NCBI GenBank assembly: GCA_964598225.1
Contig: CAZRBG010000034.1
Coordinates: 1 to 64,000 of the forward strand
Length of the DNA: 64,000 nucleotides
Source of the DNA: SG8-4 sp964598225
Lineage (GTDB): Bacteria > Planctomycetota > Phycisphaerae > Sedimentisphaerales > Anaerobacaceae
Direction of reading: 5' to 3'
Numbering within the stretch: position 1 is the stretch's first letter; the number at the start of each line of letters is the position of its first letter. Made by a program: the position numbers and the translations under genes. Positions 43,600 through 52,729 of the stretch are shown piece after piece. The notes under the pieces were generated by a model. The model saw only the letters and a program-made list of their open reading frames with translations, searched no databases and had not been told where the DNA came from.

Positions 43600-44202
43600 C
43601 TATTCCGACGACAGGTCAATCAATCCCATGGCGGCCGCTCTTCTGATCAGGGCTACGATGTTGTCAGCGCCGAGCTTACGCATAATATGGTTGCGATGCA
43701 CCTCTACGGTCTTTTCCGAGCGGTGGAGCATTTCTGCGGTCTCTTTGTTACTCTTGCCTTGCAGGATGAAGTGCAGAACTCTTCTTTCGGCTTTAGTAAG
43801 CTCTGTGCCGGTGACCGGATCGGGCGGATTCTGTTCCAGAGCCAGGTCTATTGCTGAAAGCAGGCCTTCCTTGCTTAGCGGCTTTTCAAGAAAGTCTGCC
43901 GCCCCGGCTCTCAGCGCCCTTACGGCCATGGGGATGTCGCCATATCCGCTTACTACTACGACTGCAATCCAGGGAGCAATACGCCGGGCGTGATCAATCA
44001 GCTCCAGCCCGTCCATTTCGGGCATTCTAATGTCGGTGATTAGTAAGTCGCACTTTTTGGAACGAAGATATTTGAGGCAATCTTTTGCCGAGGCGAAACA
44101 ACTAACTTCCGTATCAGGTCCGTCGAGTGTTTTGCGTACTGTCTCCCGTATACCAGCCTCGTCGTCAACGAAGAATATATGTCGCGTAGCCTCATTTGTC
44201 AT
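43600..44202 (-). CDS. Two-component response regulator, FixJ/NarL type
   Basis: 200 residues. The receiver domain (about 8-122) has acidic pocket FVDDE, phospho-acceptor Asp in LITDIRMPEMDG, VVVSGYG, and Lys in FLEKPLS. The C-terminal LuxR-type HTH (about 137-197) reads LTKAERRVLHFILQGKSNKE then TAEMLHRSEKTVEVHRNHIM. It would bind DNA after phosphorylation by a sensor kinase; no kinase gene is adjacent, so it is an orphan here. No clear ribosome site before the ATG at 44202. Targets unknown. Confidence 0.9.
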   Translation of the reverse strand: MTNEATRHIFFVDDEAGIRETVRKTLDGPDTEVSCFASAKDCLKYLRSKKCDLLITDIRMPEMDGLELIDHARRIAPWIAVVVVSGYGDIPMAVRALRAGAADFLEKPLSKEGLLSAIDLALEQNPPDPVTGTELTKAERRVLHFILQGKSNKETAEMLHRSEKTVEVHRNHIMRKLGADNIVALIRRAAAMGLIDLSSE

Positions 44203-44350
44203 TGGCGTTTGGCCTAATCTTCACCGCATCAACAGACCTACTGAATCCACCACGGCAGCAAGCTCATTATACAGCTTTCGGACCCGGAAACAACTTTGGA
44301 ATATATTATATATTCATCGCCGACACGCGGCGAAATATTCCTCTTGTCTT

Positions 44351-45775
44351 TTAGTAGCGATAATGATCGGGCTTAAACGGCCCATCGAGGGGGATGCCGA
44401 GATATTTGGCCTGTTCCTCAGTGAGGCGGGTCAACCTGGCGTTCAAGTGGGCCAGATGCAATCTTGCGACCTCTTCGTCGAGCTTCTTGGGCAAAGTGTA
44501 GACTGCGGGTTTCAGGTCCTGCTCGGCCAGCATTATCTGAGCCAGGCACTGGTTGGTGAAGCTGTTGCTCATGACGAAACTGGGGTGACCGGTTGCACAG
44601 CCGAGATTTACCAGTCGACCCTCGGCCAGGAGTATGATCGATTTGCCCGATCTTAGTGTCCACTTGTCCACTTGGGGTTTCACGGGTGTTTTGATGCAGT
44701 CCGGCGTGTCATGAAGATAACTCGTCTGAATTTCGCTGTCGAAGTGTCCTATGTTGCACAGGATCGCTTCGTCGCGCATCTGCTCCATGTGCTCTCCCGT
44801 AATGACGTCGCAGTTTCCTGTAGCGGTTATGAAGATATCCCCAATGCCGACAACGTCCTCCAGAGTAATGACTTCGTAGCCTTCCATTACCGCCTGGAGC
44901 GCACAGATCGGATCGATCTCGGTGATCAATACACGTGCGCCGAGGCCGCGCATTGACTGGGCACAGCCTTTGCCTACGTCGCCGTAGCCGCAAATGACGA
45001 CGACTTTGCCGGCTATCATTACGTCGGTTGCGCGTTTTACCCCATCGGCGAGTGATTCGCGGCAGCCGTAAAGATTGTCGAACTTGGATTTCGTTACAGA
45101 GTCGTTTACGTTGACCGCCGCGAACGGCAACTCGCCCGTTTCGGCCAACTGATAGAGCCGGTGGACTCCCGTCGTGGTCTCTTCGGAGACGCCGCGCAGG
45201 TTCTCCGCGACGCTTGTCCACTTTTTGGGATTGTCCTTGTAGCTCTCGGCAAGGCGATTCATTACGACCTGGAATTCCTTGTTATCGTATGTCTTTTCGA
45301 GCAATGAGGGATCTTTCTCGACTCTCACGCCCTGAACGACCATCAGCGTGGCATCTCCGCCGTCGTCTACGATCATATCGGGACCCGAACCGTCCGGCCA
45401 CGTAAGTGCCTGCTCGGTGCACCACCAGTAATCCTCGAGCGTCTCACCTTTCCAGGCGAAGACGGAGCTTCGTCCGGCAGCGGCAATGGCAGCCGCGGCG
45501 TGATCCTGAGTCGAAAAGATGTTGCAGGAGGCCCATCGTACATCGGCGCCGAGGGTCTCAAGCGTCTCGATGAGCATCGCTGTTTGTATTGTCATGTGGA
45601 GCGATCCCATCACTTTTAGGCCCTTCAACGGCTTGGTCGGGCCGTACTTGGCGCGGGTTGCCATTAGGCCCGGCATCTCGTTTTCCGCCAATTTCATTTC
45701 AGTCCTGCCCCACTCTGCCAGTGAAATATCCGCAACTTTGTACTTGAGAACCGATTCTATTTCTGTCAGTGCCAT
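44351..45775 (-). CDS. ahcY: Adenosylhomocysteinase
   Basis: A 474-residue S-adenosylhomocysteine hydrolase, splitting SAH to adenosine and homocysteine in the methyl cycle. It is NAD-dependent, with ICGYGDVGKGCAQSMRGLGA as the NAD fold. Substrate residues appear in GSLHMTIQTAMLIETL and CNIFSTQDHAAAAIA. The C-terminus KPDHYRY is diagnostic, with the Lys/Tyr that complete the NAD site. Start at 45775 with AAGGAAAAGG upstream; the frame is open to 45811. No SAH riboswitch was visible upstream; instead a palindromic repeat occupies that region. Confidence 0.96.
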   Translation of the reverse strand: MALTEIESVLKYKVADISLAEWGRTEMKLAENEMPGLMATRAKYGPTKPLKGLKVMGSLHMTIQTAMLIETLETLGADVRWASCNIFSTQDHAAAAIAAAGRSSVFAWKGETLEDYWWCTEQALTWPDGSGPDMIVDDGGDATLMVVQGVRVEKDPSLLEKTYDNKEFQVVMNRLAESYKDNPKKWTSVAENLRGVSEETTTGVHRLYQLAETGELPFAAVNVNDSVTKSKFDNLYGCRESLADGVKRATDVMIAGKVVVICGYGDVGKGCAQSMRGLGARVLITEIDPICALQAVMEGYEVITLEDVVGIGDIFITATGNCDVITGEHMEQMRDEAILCNIGHFDSEIQTSYLHDTPDCIKTPVKPQVDKWTLRSGKSIILLAEGRLVNLGCATGHPSFVMSNSFTNQCLAQIMLAEQDLKPAVYTLPKKLDEEVARLHLAHLNARLTRLTEEQAKYLGIPLDGPFKPDHYRY

Positions 45776-45816
45776 GACCTTTTCCTTTGCTTTTTTTGGC
45801 CACCAAGGCACAAAGG

Positions 45817-45848
45817 CGCCAAGATTTTCTATTTATTCTCTCTTGGCG
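45817..45848. repeat. Short inverted repeat near the ahcY start
   Basis: CGCCAAGA / TCTTGGCG with a 16-bp spacer inside a longer, weaker fold-back (TTGGCCACCAAG ... AGTGGCAAA). It looks like a dispersed palindromic repeat and lies between divergent ahcY and the propeller gene. Confidence 0.5.
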
Positions 45849-45979
45849 TCTTCCTGTCTTAGTGGCAAATTACTATTTCCTGCCGCTAATTCTTGACATC
45901 AGTTCCTGAAAACTGCATCATAAATACCAGAATTAACACAACCTGTCAATTATCATTACCCTCATCTAAAGGAGAAATG

Positions 45980-48900
45980 ATGAACCTTAAAAAATGCGTC
46001 CTGTATGCTGCTCTAATGCATTTCTTTGCTTCGCCGGCGCACTCGCAGTCGCTTTCACCTGAGAATCTCGTACTCGACTCCGGAATCTCCGGAGGCCTCA
46101 TCGTGCACGTCGGATGCGGCGACGGCATATTCACAGCGGGTTTGAGAGTGAATAATCGCTACATAGTCCAGGGGCTCGATACGGATGCGGCTGACGTCGA
46201 TACGGCCAGACAAAATATCAGATCGCAGGGCAAATACGGACCGGTCACAGCGGCCACATTCGACGGAAAACGCCTGCCGTATGCAGAGAATCTGGTCAAT
46301 CTTCTGATTGTTGAAGATTCTGTGAAGCTTGCTCCTGATGAGATTACAAGAGTAACGGCCCCCGGCGGTGTAGCCCTTGTGAACAAGAGAGGCCGATGGA
46401 CCAAACAGGTCAAGCCCCGGCCCGATGATATCGACGAGTGGACTCACTACCTGCACGGCCCTGACAACAATGCCGTCGCAGATGACCGGCAAGCAGGTCC
46501 TCCCAGACGGCTTCAATGGAAGAGCGACCCTATTTGGTGCCGTAGCCACGACGGTGTTTCGTCCAGCATTGCCTTGGTTCTTTCGGCCGGCGGAAGGCTG
46601 TTCAGCGTTATCGATGAAGGGCTTACAGGCCAACCCGGCTTGCCCTATAAGTGGACACTGGTCGCGAGAGATGCATTTAACGGCACATTGCTCTGGAAGA
46701 GGCGGCTTACGGGCAAGGGGTCTCAGAAATCCCTTGTTGCAGTCGGAGATAAGCTGTTCATGGCGCCGAGACGCGGTGAGCCTTTGACTGTGCTCGATGG
46801 CGCCACGGGCCGAACGCTTCGCACTTTGAAGGACACGGAGCGTGCCGACGAGATCGTTTGCACCGGCGATATTATAGTTCTTCATCGGGCAGGTGCAAAG
46901 CGGTCTAAGGACCGCAAGGATGACGCGATCATAGCACTGAACGCCGACAACAGCGAGATTCTCTGGCGCGCAAAGTCGAAACATCTTATTCCGCACTCCC
47001 TTGCCGCTGCCCATGGTAAAGTTTGCTATCACGACGGCGAAGAGATCGTGTGTCTGGATCTTGGCGATGGCGACGAACTCTGGCGGGCGGAATGTAAGAG
47101 CTCCCGACGAGGGAATCTGTTGATGATATATCATGACGTCGTCTTCTACACCGCCCCGGGCGGCTTGCAGGCTTATGACGCCGATACCGGAGAGCATCTC
47201 TGGAAAGGTCCCGGGGTAAACCATAGGCTGAGCCTTTTCGGAGCCGGGGGGCTTGTTTGGATTAGTGACATCCAGGAGCACGGCAGAACGTTCTTGTGGA
47301 TTCCGCAACCTGTAATCGCTAACGGCCACAATCCGCTGACGGGCGAGGTCGAACGGACTGTAAACGTTCCGCGTCTGGTCACGCCCGGCCACCATATTCG
47401 CTGCTATCAGGCGAAAGCAACGGAGCGTTACCTGATGCTGCCCAAACGCGGCATAGAATTCATCGACCTTGAAGGCGAAAACCACATGAGAACCGACTGG
47501 CTGCGAGGGCCTTGCGGTCACGGAGTCGTGCCGGCGAATGGATTGATCTACGTGCCGCCGCATCAGTGCTTCTGCTATCCGGGCGTGAAAATAACAGGCT
47601 TTAATGCAGTTTCGGCCGAGCCAACGCCGATACGAAAAAGCCAACGACTTTATAAAGGCTCGGCCTACGGTGAAATCTCAAATCTCAAGCCTGCCCTGAG
47701 CAAAGCCGAAGGGTCTCAAATCTCAGATACAAGAGATTGGCCAGTCTACCGTCATGATGCAGAACGTAGCGGAAGAGCCGGATGTGAACTGCCCGTTAAT
47801 CTCCAAACACTTTGGGAACATCACTTCAGCAGCGCAACCACCCAGCCGGTTGTCGCTGACGGCAGGCTCATCCTGGCCGAGGAAGATACTCATACGGTGT
47901 TCTGTCTGGACTCAGACAGCGGAAAGGAACTCTGGCGATATACCACCGGCGGCCGCATTGATTCGTCGCCTACGCTCCACGACGGCCTCGTCCTCTTTGG
48001 CTCGACCGACGGCCACGTATACTGCCTGCGAGCTGCCGACGGCCAACTTGTCTGGCGATTCCGTGCCGCTCCGGATGAGAGGCGCATAGTCATCCACAGC
48101 CAACTGGAATCGGCCTGGCCCGTACACGGCAGCGTGCTGGTTCAGGACGGTATCGCCTATTGCTCTGCGGGTCGCTCGTCCTATCTCGACGGCGGCATCT
48201 GGCTGTATGCCCTCGATCCGGAAACCGGCAACGTGCTCCATAGCAAACACCTCGAAAGCCCGGGACCGGATGTGAAACGCGAAGCGGGCAGACCGTTCGA
48301 CATGGAAGGCGCGCGCACCGACCTGCTGGTAAGCGACGGCAGGGATCTGTACATGTTTTTCAAGCGATTCGCCCCCGATCTCACTCTTAAACAGGCACCC
48401 AGGATTACCAAACTGGGTGATCGCCGGGTCAGCACGCATCTGATGTCTAACGCCGGTTTCCTGGACAAGTCGTGGTTCGACCGCAACTACTGGACGTATG
48501 GCGACCGCTGGCCGGGTTACTACTTTGGCTACAACGCTCCCAAGTCCGGCCAGTTGCTGGTATTTGACGAGGAAAGAACCTACGGCGTAAAAGTATTCAA
48601 GAGCCGGCAGGGGCACAGCCCTCGATTCTGGCCCGGCAGAGACGGCTACGAGCTGTTCGCCGACACCAACGCAAACCAACTGATGCTGCGACCCACCGCT
48701 ATCGGCAGAGAAAAGGGTGACGGCTACTCAGGTACTTTGCCACGCAAGTGGTCCGTCCATATCCCGGTTCGCGTCCGGGGGATGGTTCTTGCCGGGAAGC
48801 GACTTTATTTCGCGGGGCCGCCTGACGTTGTTCCGAGAAATGATCCAATGGCGGCATTCGAGGGACGTCTCGGCGGCAAGCTGTGGGTCATCTCAGCATC

Positions 48901-49030
48901 AGACGGCGAGAAACTGGCCGAATACAAAATGGATAGTCCGCCCGTGCTCGACGGCATGATGGCCGCTCAGGGACGCTTGTATATCGCGTCTAAAGACGGT
49001 CAACTTCTATGCATGGGAAAGAACAAGTAG
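45980..49030 (+). CDS. Exported methyltransferase-like/PQQ-propeller protein
   Basis: 1016 residues. Signal peptide (KKCVLYAALMHFFASPAHSQ). A SAM-methyltransferase-like fold follows at about 30-140 (IVHVGCGDGIFTAGL, VQGLDTDAADVDTARQNIRS, VNLLIVEDSV). A long region of PQQ-type propeller blades comes next (about 160-1015; LVARDAFNGTLLWKRRL, DSDSGKELWRYTTGGRIDSS, VYCLRAADGQLVWRFRA, KDGQLLCMGK). The second ATG, at 45980, is favoured because GGAG lies 5 nt before it. A small repeat near codons 565-585 is inserted in frame. PQQ-dehydrogenase metal residues are not obvious, so it may be structural. It is followed 25 bp later by an oxidoreductase gene and is likely co-transcribed. Confidence 0.8.
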   Translation: MNLKKCVLYAALMHFFASPAHSQSLSPENLVLDSGISGGLIVHVGCGDGIFTAGLRVNNRYIVQGLDTDAADVDTARQNIRSQGKYGPVTAATFDGKRLPYAENLVNLLIVEDSVKLAPDEITRVTAPGGVALVNKRGRWTKQVKPRPDDIDEWTHYLHGPDNNAVADDRQAGPPRRLQWKSDPIWCRSHDGVSSSIALVLSAGGRLFSVIDEGLTGQPGLPYKWTLVARDAFNGTLLWKRRLTGKGSQKSLVAVGDKLFMAPRRGEPLTVLDGATGRTLRTLKDTERADEIVCTGDIIVLHRAGAKRSKDRKDDAIIALNADNSEILWRAKSKHLIPHSLAAAHGKVCYHDGEEIVCLDLGDGDELWRAECKSSRRGNLLMIYHDVVFYTAPGGLQAYDADTGEHLWKGPGVNHRLSLFGAGGLVWISDIQEHGRTFLWIPQPVIANGHNPLTGEVERTVNVPRLVTPGHHIRCYQAKATERYLMLPKRGIEFIDLEGENHMRTDWLRGPCGHGVVPANGLIYVPPHQCFCYPGVKITGFNAVSAEPTPIRKSQRLYKGSAYGEISNLKPALSKAEGSQISDTRDWPVYRHDAERSGRAGCELPVNLQTLWEHHFSSATTQPVVADGRLILAEEDTHTVFCLDSDSGKELWRYTTGGRIDSSPTLHDGLVLFGSTDGHVYCLRAADGQLVWRFRAAPDERRIVIHSQLESAWPVHGSVLVQDGIAYCSAGRSSYLDGGIWLYALDPETGNVLHSKHLESPGPDVKREAGRPFDMEGARTDLLVSDGRDLYMFFKRFAPDLTLKQAPRITKLGDRRVSTHLMSNAGFLDKSWFDRNYWTYGDRWPGYYFGYNAPKSGQLLVFDEERTYGVKVFKSRQGHSPRFWPGRDGYELFADTNANQLMLRPTAIGREKGDGYSGTLPRKWSVHIPVRVRGMVLAGKRLYFAGPPDVVPRNDPMAAFEGRLGGKLWVISASDGEKLAEYKMDSPPVLDGMMAAQGRLYIASKDGQLLCMGKNK
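47673..47724 (+). repeat. In-frame intragenic palindromic repeat
   Basis: Core CTGCCCTGAGCAAAGCCGAA (47691-47710) flanked by AAATCTC copies at 47673, 47680 and 47718. It translates as SNLKPALSKAEGSQIS inside the propeller protein. The core resembles a dispersed repeat seen in many environmental genomes. Confidence 0.6.
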
Positions 49031-49055
49031 GTATACGAACTAAGGAGACGCCCGG

Positions 49056-50462
49056 ATGGCTCGTAAGAACTCCATAGAGTGTGTTAAGCACACCGAAAAG
49101 CATGTTAACAGGCGACAGCTACTCGGCGGAGCTGCCGCAACGGCTGGTTTTTTCATTGTGCCGCGGCACGTGCTGGGCGGGCAGGGCAATCAGCCGCCCA
49201 GCGAGACGCTCAACATCGCCGGCGTTGGCCTCGGCGTAATGGGATCCGGAAACCTGTCGGCCTGTCTCGACACTAACATCGCAGCCTTGTGCGATGTGGA
49301 TTGGGATATGGCTTCGACAACGTTTCGGAGATATCCGAAGGCCGGCCGATATAAAGATTACCGCCGGATGCTGGACAGAGAGAAGAGCATCGACGCCGTT
49401 GTTGTAGCTACTCCCGACCACAGCCATGCAGTCATCACAGCGGCAGCGATGAAGCGAGGCAAGCATGTTTTCACCCAGATGCCGCTGGCGCATGACGTAT
49501 GGGAAGCCCGGCAACTGGTCGAGATCGCTCGCGAAACCGGCGTTGCAACCCAGATGGGCAACGATCGCTATTCAGGGCCTACGATCCGCAGCATTTGCGA
49601 GTACATCTGGGATGGTGCGATTGGTCCGATTAGAGAAGTCAACTGCTGGACGAACCGCCCTCAATGGCCTCAGGGAATAAACCGTCCATCGGACAAACCG
49701 AAGGTGCCTGCTGATTTAGATTGGAACCTCTGGCTCGGACCCGCCGCCGAACGTGCGTATCATTCCGCCTATCATCCCTACAACTGGCGCGGCTGGCGCG
49801 AATTCGGCACGGGCGCTCTCGGCGCGATGGGCTGTCATGTCATGGACGGCGCCTACTGGGCGCTGAAATTGGCAGATGCAGAAACGCTCACCATCGAAGC
49901 CGAGTCAACCGGTCTAACGGACGGCAGCTATCCCAAGGCCGCGACCGTTCGCTATCATTTCGGCCCGCGAGGTGATATGCCGTCCGTTACGGTAAACTGG
50001 TACGACGGCGGTCGGAGGCCGCCGCGCCCGGAGGATATGCCGGATACGCGAGAATTCATCGGCAGCAACGGCACCATCTTCGTCGGTGAAAAGGGCAAAC
50101 TGGTCTTCGGAGCGCTCACCGCCGGGACACATGGCGGCCAGGCCGGCCCAAGGTTCCTGCCCGAATCTCTGGGGCGCTCCTATCGAAAACCAAAAAGGAC
50201 CATACCAAGGCTCAAGGGCAAGCGCGAATGGAGAAAGATGAGCCGGCACGAGGAAGACTGGCTCACGGCGTGCAAGGGCGGCAGGCCCGCATGTTCGAGA
50301 TTCGAGATCGCAGGCCCCCTTACCGAGATTGCGCTCCTGGGCAACGTTGCTATTCTCACAGGTCAACCCATTGAATGGGACAGCAAGAGCCTGAGAGTCA
50401 CCAACAACACGGAAGCAAACCGGCTTATCCGCCGAGAATACCGTCACGGATGGACGCTGTAG
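49056..50462 (+). CDS. Gfo/Idh/MocA family protein, Tat-exported, catalytic Lys replaced
   Basis: 468 residues. Tat motif NRRQLLGGAAATAG is near 18-31. The Rossmann region is LNIAGVGLGVMGSGNL, and VVATPDHSHAVI follows. The EKP position reads HVFTQMPLAHDVWEARQL: the catalytic Lys is Met (codon ATG). Substrate-domain motifs are intact (GTGALGAMGCHVMDGAYWAL, HEEDWLTACKGG). AAGGAG precedes the start. It follows the propeller gene by 25 bp. Without the Lys, hydride-transfer chemistry is doubtful; a binding role or altered reaction is possible. Confidence 0.88.
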   Translation: MARKNSIECVKHTEKHVNRRQLLGGAAATAGFFIVPRHVLGGQGNQPPSETLNIAGVGLGVMGSGNLSACLDTNIAALCDVDWDMASTTFRRYPKAGRYKDYRRMLDREKSIDAVVVATPDHSHAVITAAAMKRGKHVFTQMPLAHDVWEARQLVEIARETGVATQMGNDRYSGPTIRSICEYIWDGAIGPIREVNCWTNRPQWPQGINRPSDKPKVPADLDWNLWLGPAAERAYHSAYHPYNWRGWREFGTGALGAMGCHVMDGAYWALKLADAETLTIEAESTGLTDGSYPKAATVRYHFGPRGDMPSVTVNWYDGGRRPPRPEDMPDTREFIGSNGTIFVGEKGKLVFGALTAGTHGGQAGPRFLPESLGRSYRKPKRTIPRLKGKREWRKMSRHEEDWLTACKGGRPACSRFEIAGPLTEIALLGNVAILTGQPIEWDSKSLRVTNNTEANRLIRREYRHGWTL

Positions 50463-50465
50463 GAG

Positions 50466-50552
50466 ATTGACTATTGTCTATTGACAGACTGCTCCCCTCT
50501 CGGCCAGGCGCTCCTTATGCAAATAGTCAATATTCAATATACAATAGTCAAT
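50466..50552. repeat. MITE-like palindromic element 2
   Basis: An 87-bp element with 19-bp ends, one mismatch (ATTGACTATTGTNTATTGA), between convergent genes. It shares the GACTATTG/CAATAGTC core with the element at 41061-41174. Confidence 0.65.
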
Positions 50553-50556
50553 AGCC

Positions 50557-51918
50557 TCAGACTTCCGTCCACTTTCCCGGGATGGGGAAGGGGAACTGGC
50601 CGTCTTCGTCGGCCTTGACCGGAGGCGGGCTGTCGTAGTAGAGACTGTCGAGATAATCGCAGAACTGGAATCTTGAATTCATTATCTGATCCCAGGTTAC
50701 CTCCTGGCCTGTATGACAGGCGGCCCGGCCCATCAGTGAAGTCAGGTCGGAGTATACGGCTCGCTTGATTTCGTTGTGCGGCCTGTCCGTGCGGATGCTC
50801 TCGATCAGCTCATCCCACTCGTAATCCCAGGGACTTTTTGCATCTTTCGTCGGCGTCCAGGATATGTTTTCCTTGTTGATACGCTGGTCCTTGAACATGT
50901 GCACCGTTGCCCGGTGTGTTCTTCCGGAGAACTGTGCTGCGCACTTGGTGCCGTGAATGAATGTGGCGAATTCCCTGCGAGTGTTACTCGATCTTCGGAA
51001 ACCGCAGAACGCCTTAGTACCGTCGGGGTAAGTATATTCCATGGAGTAAATGTCGAGATTCTGGCCGAGATCGGTGCTGTGAGGCTCGCGCCCGCCCATG
51101 CCTACGACGGAGACGGGCAAGGCGTCCTTGATCCAGCAGCATTCATCGATCTGATGGATCAGGTTATCGACCATGTGTCCCGAGCCGACCCAGAACAGAT
51201 GGATCTTGCCGAACTTCAGTTGATTCATGAAATCGTTGGGATCGTTAACTCGCCCGAGCCAGCGGCTGCCTCCCAGGCGATTAGCTCGGATCAGCGGTAT
51301 CTCGCCCATTTCGCCGTTGCGTATCTTTTCGATCAGGGCCTGGCGGGCGGGCGAATGACGGCATTGCAGACCTGCGGCGACCTTCAGGTTCTTGCTCTTT
51401 GCTGCTTCATAGCATTTGAGCATGCGGTTCAGGCCGCCCGGATCGGACGCGAATGGCTTTTCCATGAAGACGTTGATGCCTTTGCTGACAGCGTACTCGA
51501 CGTGCAGCGGGCGGATGTAAGCTCTTGTCGTACACATGGCGACGTCGCCCGGCCTGAGGATGTCGATCGCTTTCTTATAGGCATCGAAGCCGGTGAACTT
51601 GCGATCCTCGGTAACGTCGACCTTTTCCGAGTACCTTTTCTTGAGGGCTTTGTGCGACGAGTCCATCTTGGCCTTGATAAGATCGGCCATAGCATAAAGC
51701 TTTACCGGTCCCTTGCCTTTGACCGAGAGAGCGTTGCCCACGGCGCCGTTGCCGCGTCCGCCGCAGCCGATCAGGGCCAGACGGATCGTATTGTCCTCAC
51801 CGGCGTAGATAGAACTCGACCGGAAGCTTCCGATTACTGCCGCGCCAGCGGCGATCGAGCCGCCTTTCTTCAAGAATTGGCGGCGGTTGATATCGGGTTT
51901 GTCGGCAGATTTACTCAT
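50557..51918 (-). CDS. Gfo/Idh/MocA family oxidoreductase, Tat-exported
   Basis: 453 residues. Tat motif NRRQFLKKGGS is near 11-21. The Rossmann start is IRLALIGCGGRGNGAVGNAL, with KLYAMADLIKAKMDSSHKAL, FMEKPFASDPGG (catalytic Lys present) and the C-terminal VGSGHMVDNLIHQIDECCWI. AGGAGG precedes the ATG. It is related to the tandem pair at 27-30 kb, sharing the ALSVK...KRYSEKVDVTEDRKF block, but is clearly a different branch. Convergent with the Met-bearing relative at 49056. Substrate unknown. Confidence 0.92.
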   Translation of the reverse strand: MSKSADKPDINRRQFLKKGGSIAAGAAVIGSFRSSSIYAGEDNTIRLALIGCGGRGNGAVGNALSVKGKGPVKLYAMADLIKAKMDSSHKALKKRYSEKVDVTEDRKFTGFDAYKKAIDILRPGDVAMCTTRAYIRPLHVEYAVSKGINVFMEKPFASDPGGLNRMLKCYEAAKSKNLKVAAGLQCRHSPARQALIEKIRNGEMGEIPLIRANRLGGSRWLGRVNDPNDFMNQLKFGKIHLFWVGSGHMVDNLIHQIDECCWIKDALPVSVVGMGGREPHSTDLGQNLDIYSMEYTYPDGTKAFCGFRRSSNTRREFATFIHGTKCAAQFSGRTHRATVHMFKDQRINKENISWTPTKDAKSPWDYEWDELIESIRTDRPHNEIKRAVYSDLTSLMGRAACHTGQEVTWDQIMNSRFQFCDYLDSLYYDSPPPVKADEDGQFPFPIPGKWTEV

Positions 51919-52137
51919 GTTTGCCTCCTGAGTTGGTATTTATTTGATGTATATTACTTAACGTTGGCATAGCATGATATATGATCTTATAATTCAATTC
52001 AACTGCTTTTATTGAACACAAAAGGCCCAAGAAACCAAGAATATCGCCCGTGATGCGATATCGGAAAGTAGAAGGTGTCTTGCAAAACTCATCAAAATCT
52101 AACTTGACAACAAAAATCAGCCGACATTGAATCTGGT

Positions 52138-52147
52138 ATGGTATACT
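52138..52147 (+). promoter_or_regulatory. Extended -10 promoter candidate
   Basis: TGGTATACT, an extended -10 box, lies about 86 bp before the ferritin-like gene. TTGACA at 52104 is too far upstream (32 bp) to be its -35. The rest of 51919-52232 shows no gene. Confidence 0.4.
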
Positions 52148-52232
52148 AAGGTTTTATGAGAGTTTTGCTGTATGTCGGTCAGGTCGCTCGTGATGTAATG
52201 GCCGTGATACGTTCGACGGAAAGGCTACGCTC

Positions 52233-52721
52233 ATGGAGACTATCTTTAACGTCTTCGAGGTTCTCCAAATTGCCGAAAGGATCGAGCATAACGGCGCTAA
52301 GTTCTATCTCAAAACCGCCGAGAGATTCGAGGACCCGGAGGTCCGCGACACCTGCTATAAGCTGGCAAACTGGAAGGCTCGGCACGAGAAGATTTTGGCT
52401 CAGCGGAGGAAGCGCTTTTCCGAAAAGAGCGGCGAATTCGGGATTTTCGATCCCGATAACTATGTGCTCTCTAATCCGCGCGTGATGGCCGGACTGGCTG
52501 TTTTCGCAACCGAACCCGGATCGCTCAGAAAGCCGCTCAAGCTCGAAGACAGGCCGCAGATATTCAAGGATGCGATCAGAAGAGCAAAGCAGGCCATCGT
52601 CTTTTACAAAGGTCTGCAGGACTTCACTCGCGATCCGGCCTGCAAGGATGTGCTTGATACCATTATCAAAGAGGAAACTCGCCACATTCGCCTGCTGACC
52701 GAAGAACTTGAGCAGAAGTGA
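52233..52721 (+). CDS. Ferritin-like/rubrerythrin-type protein
   Basis: A 162-residue helical protein. The first helix AERIEHNGAKFYLKTAE and the last helix KDVLDTIIKEETRHIRLLTE carry Glu and His in the E...E-x-x-H pattern of diiron ferritin-like domains. No rubredoxin-type CxxC domain follows, so it is a short form. Likely role: iron binding, or peroxide defence in an oxygen-sensitive cell. AAAGG is upstream of the ATG. It converges with the RNase HII-like gene, 8 bp apart. Confidence 0.75.
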   Translation: METIFNVFEVLQIAERIEHNGAKFYLKTAERFEDPEVRDTCYKLANWKARHEKILAQRRKRFSEKSGEFGIFDPDNYVLSNPRVMAGLAVFATEPGSLRKPLKLEDRPQIFKDAIRRAKQAIVFYKGLQDFTRDPACKDVLDTIIKEETRHIRLLTEELEQK

Positions 52722-52729
52722 GTGGAATT

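Noticed and set aside
45776..45979. SAH riboswitch upstream of ahcY
   Set aside because: The conserved pseudoknot sequence was not visible; the region holds a dispersed inverted repeat.
46055..47644. 529-codon minus-strand frame opposite the propeller gene
   Set aside because: Antisense shadow; it has no domain motifs and no ribosome site.
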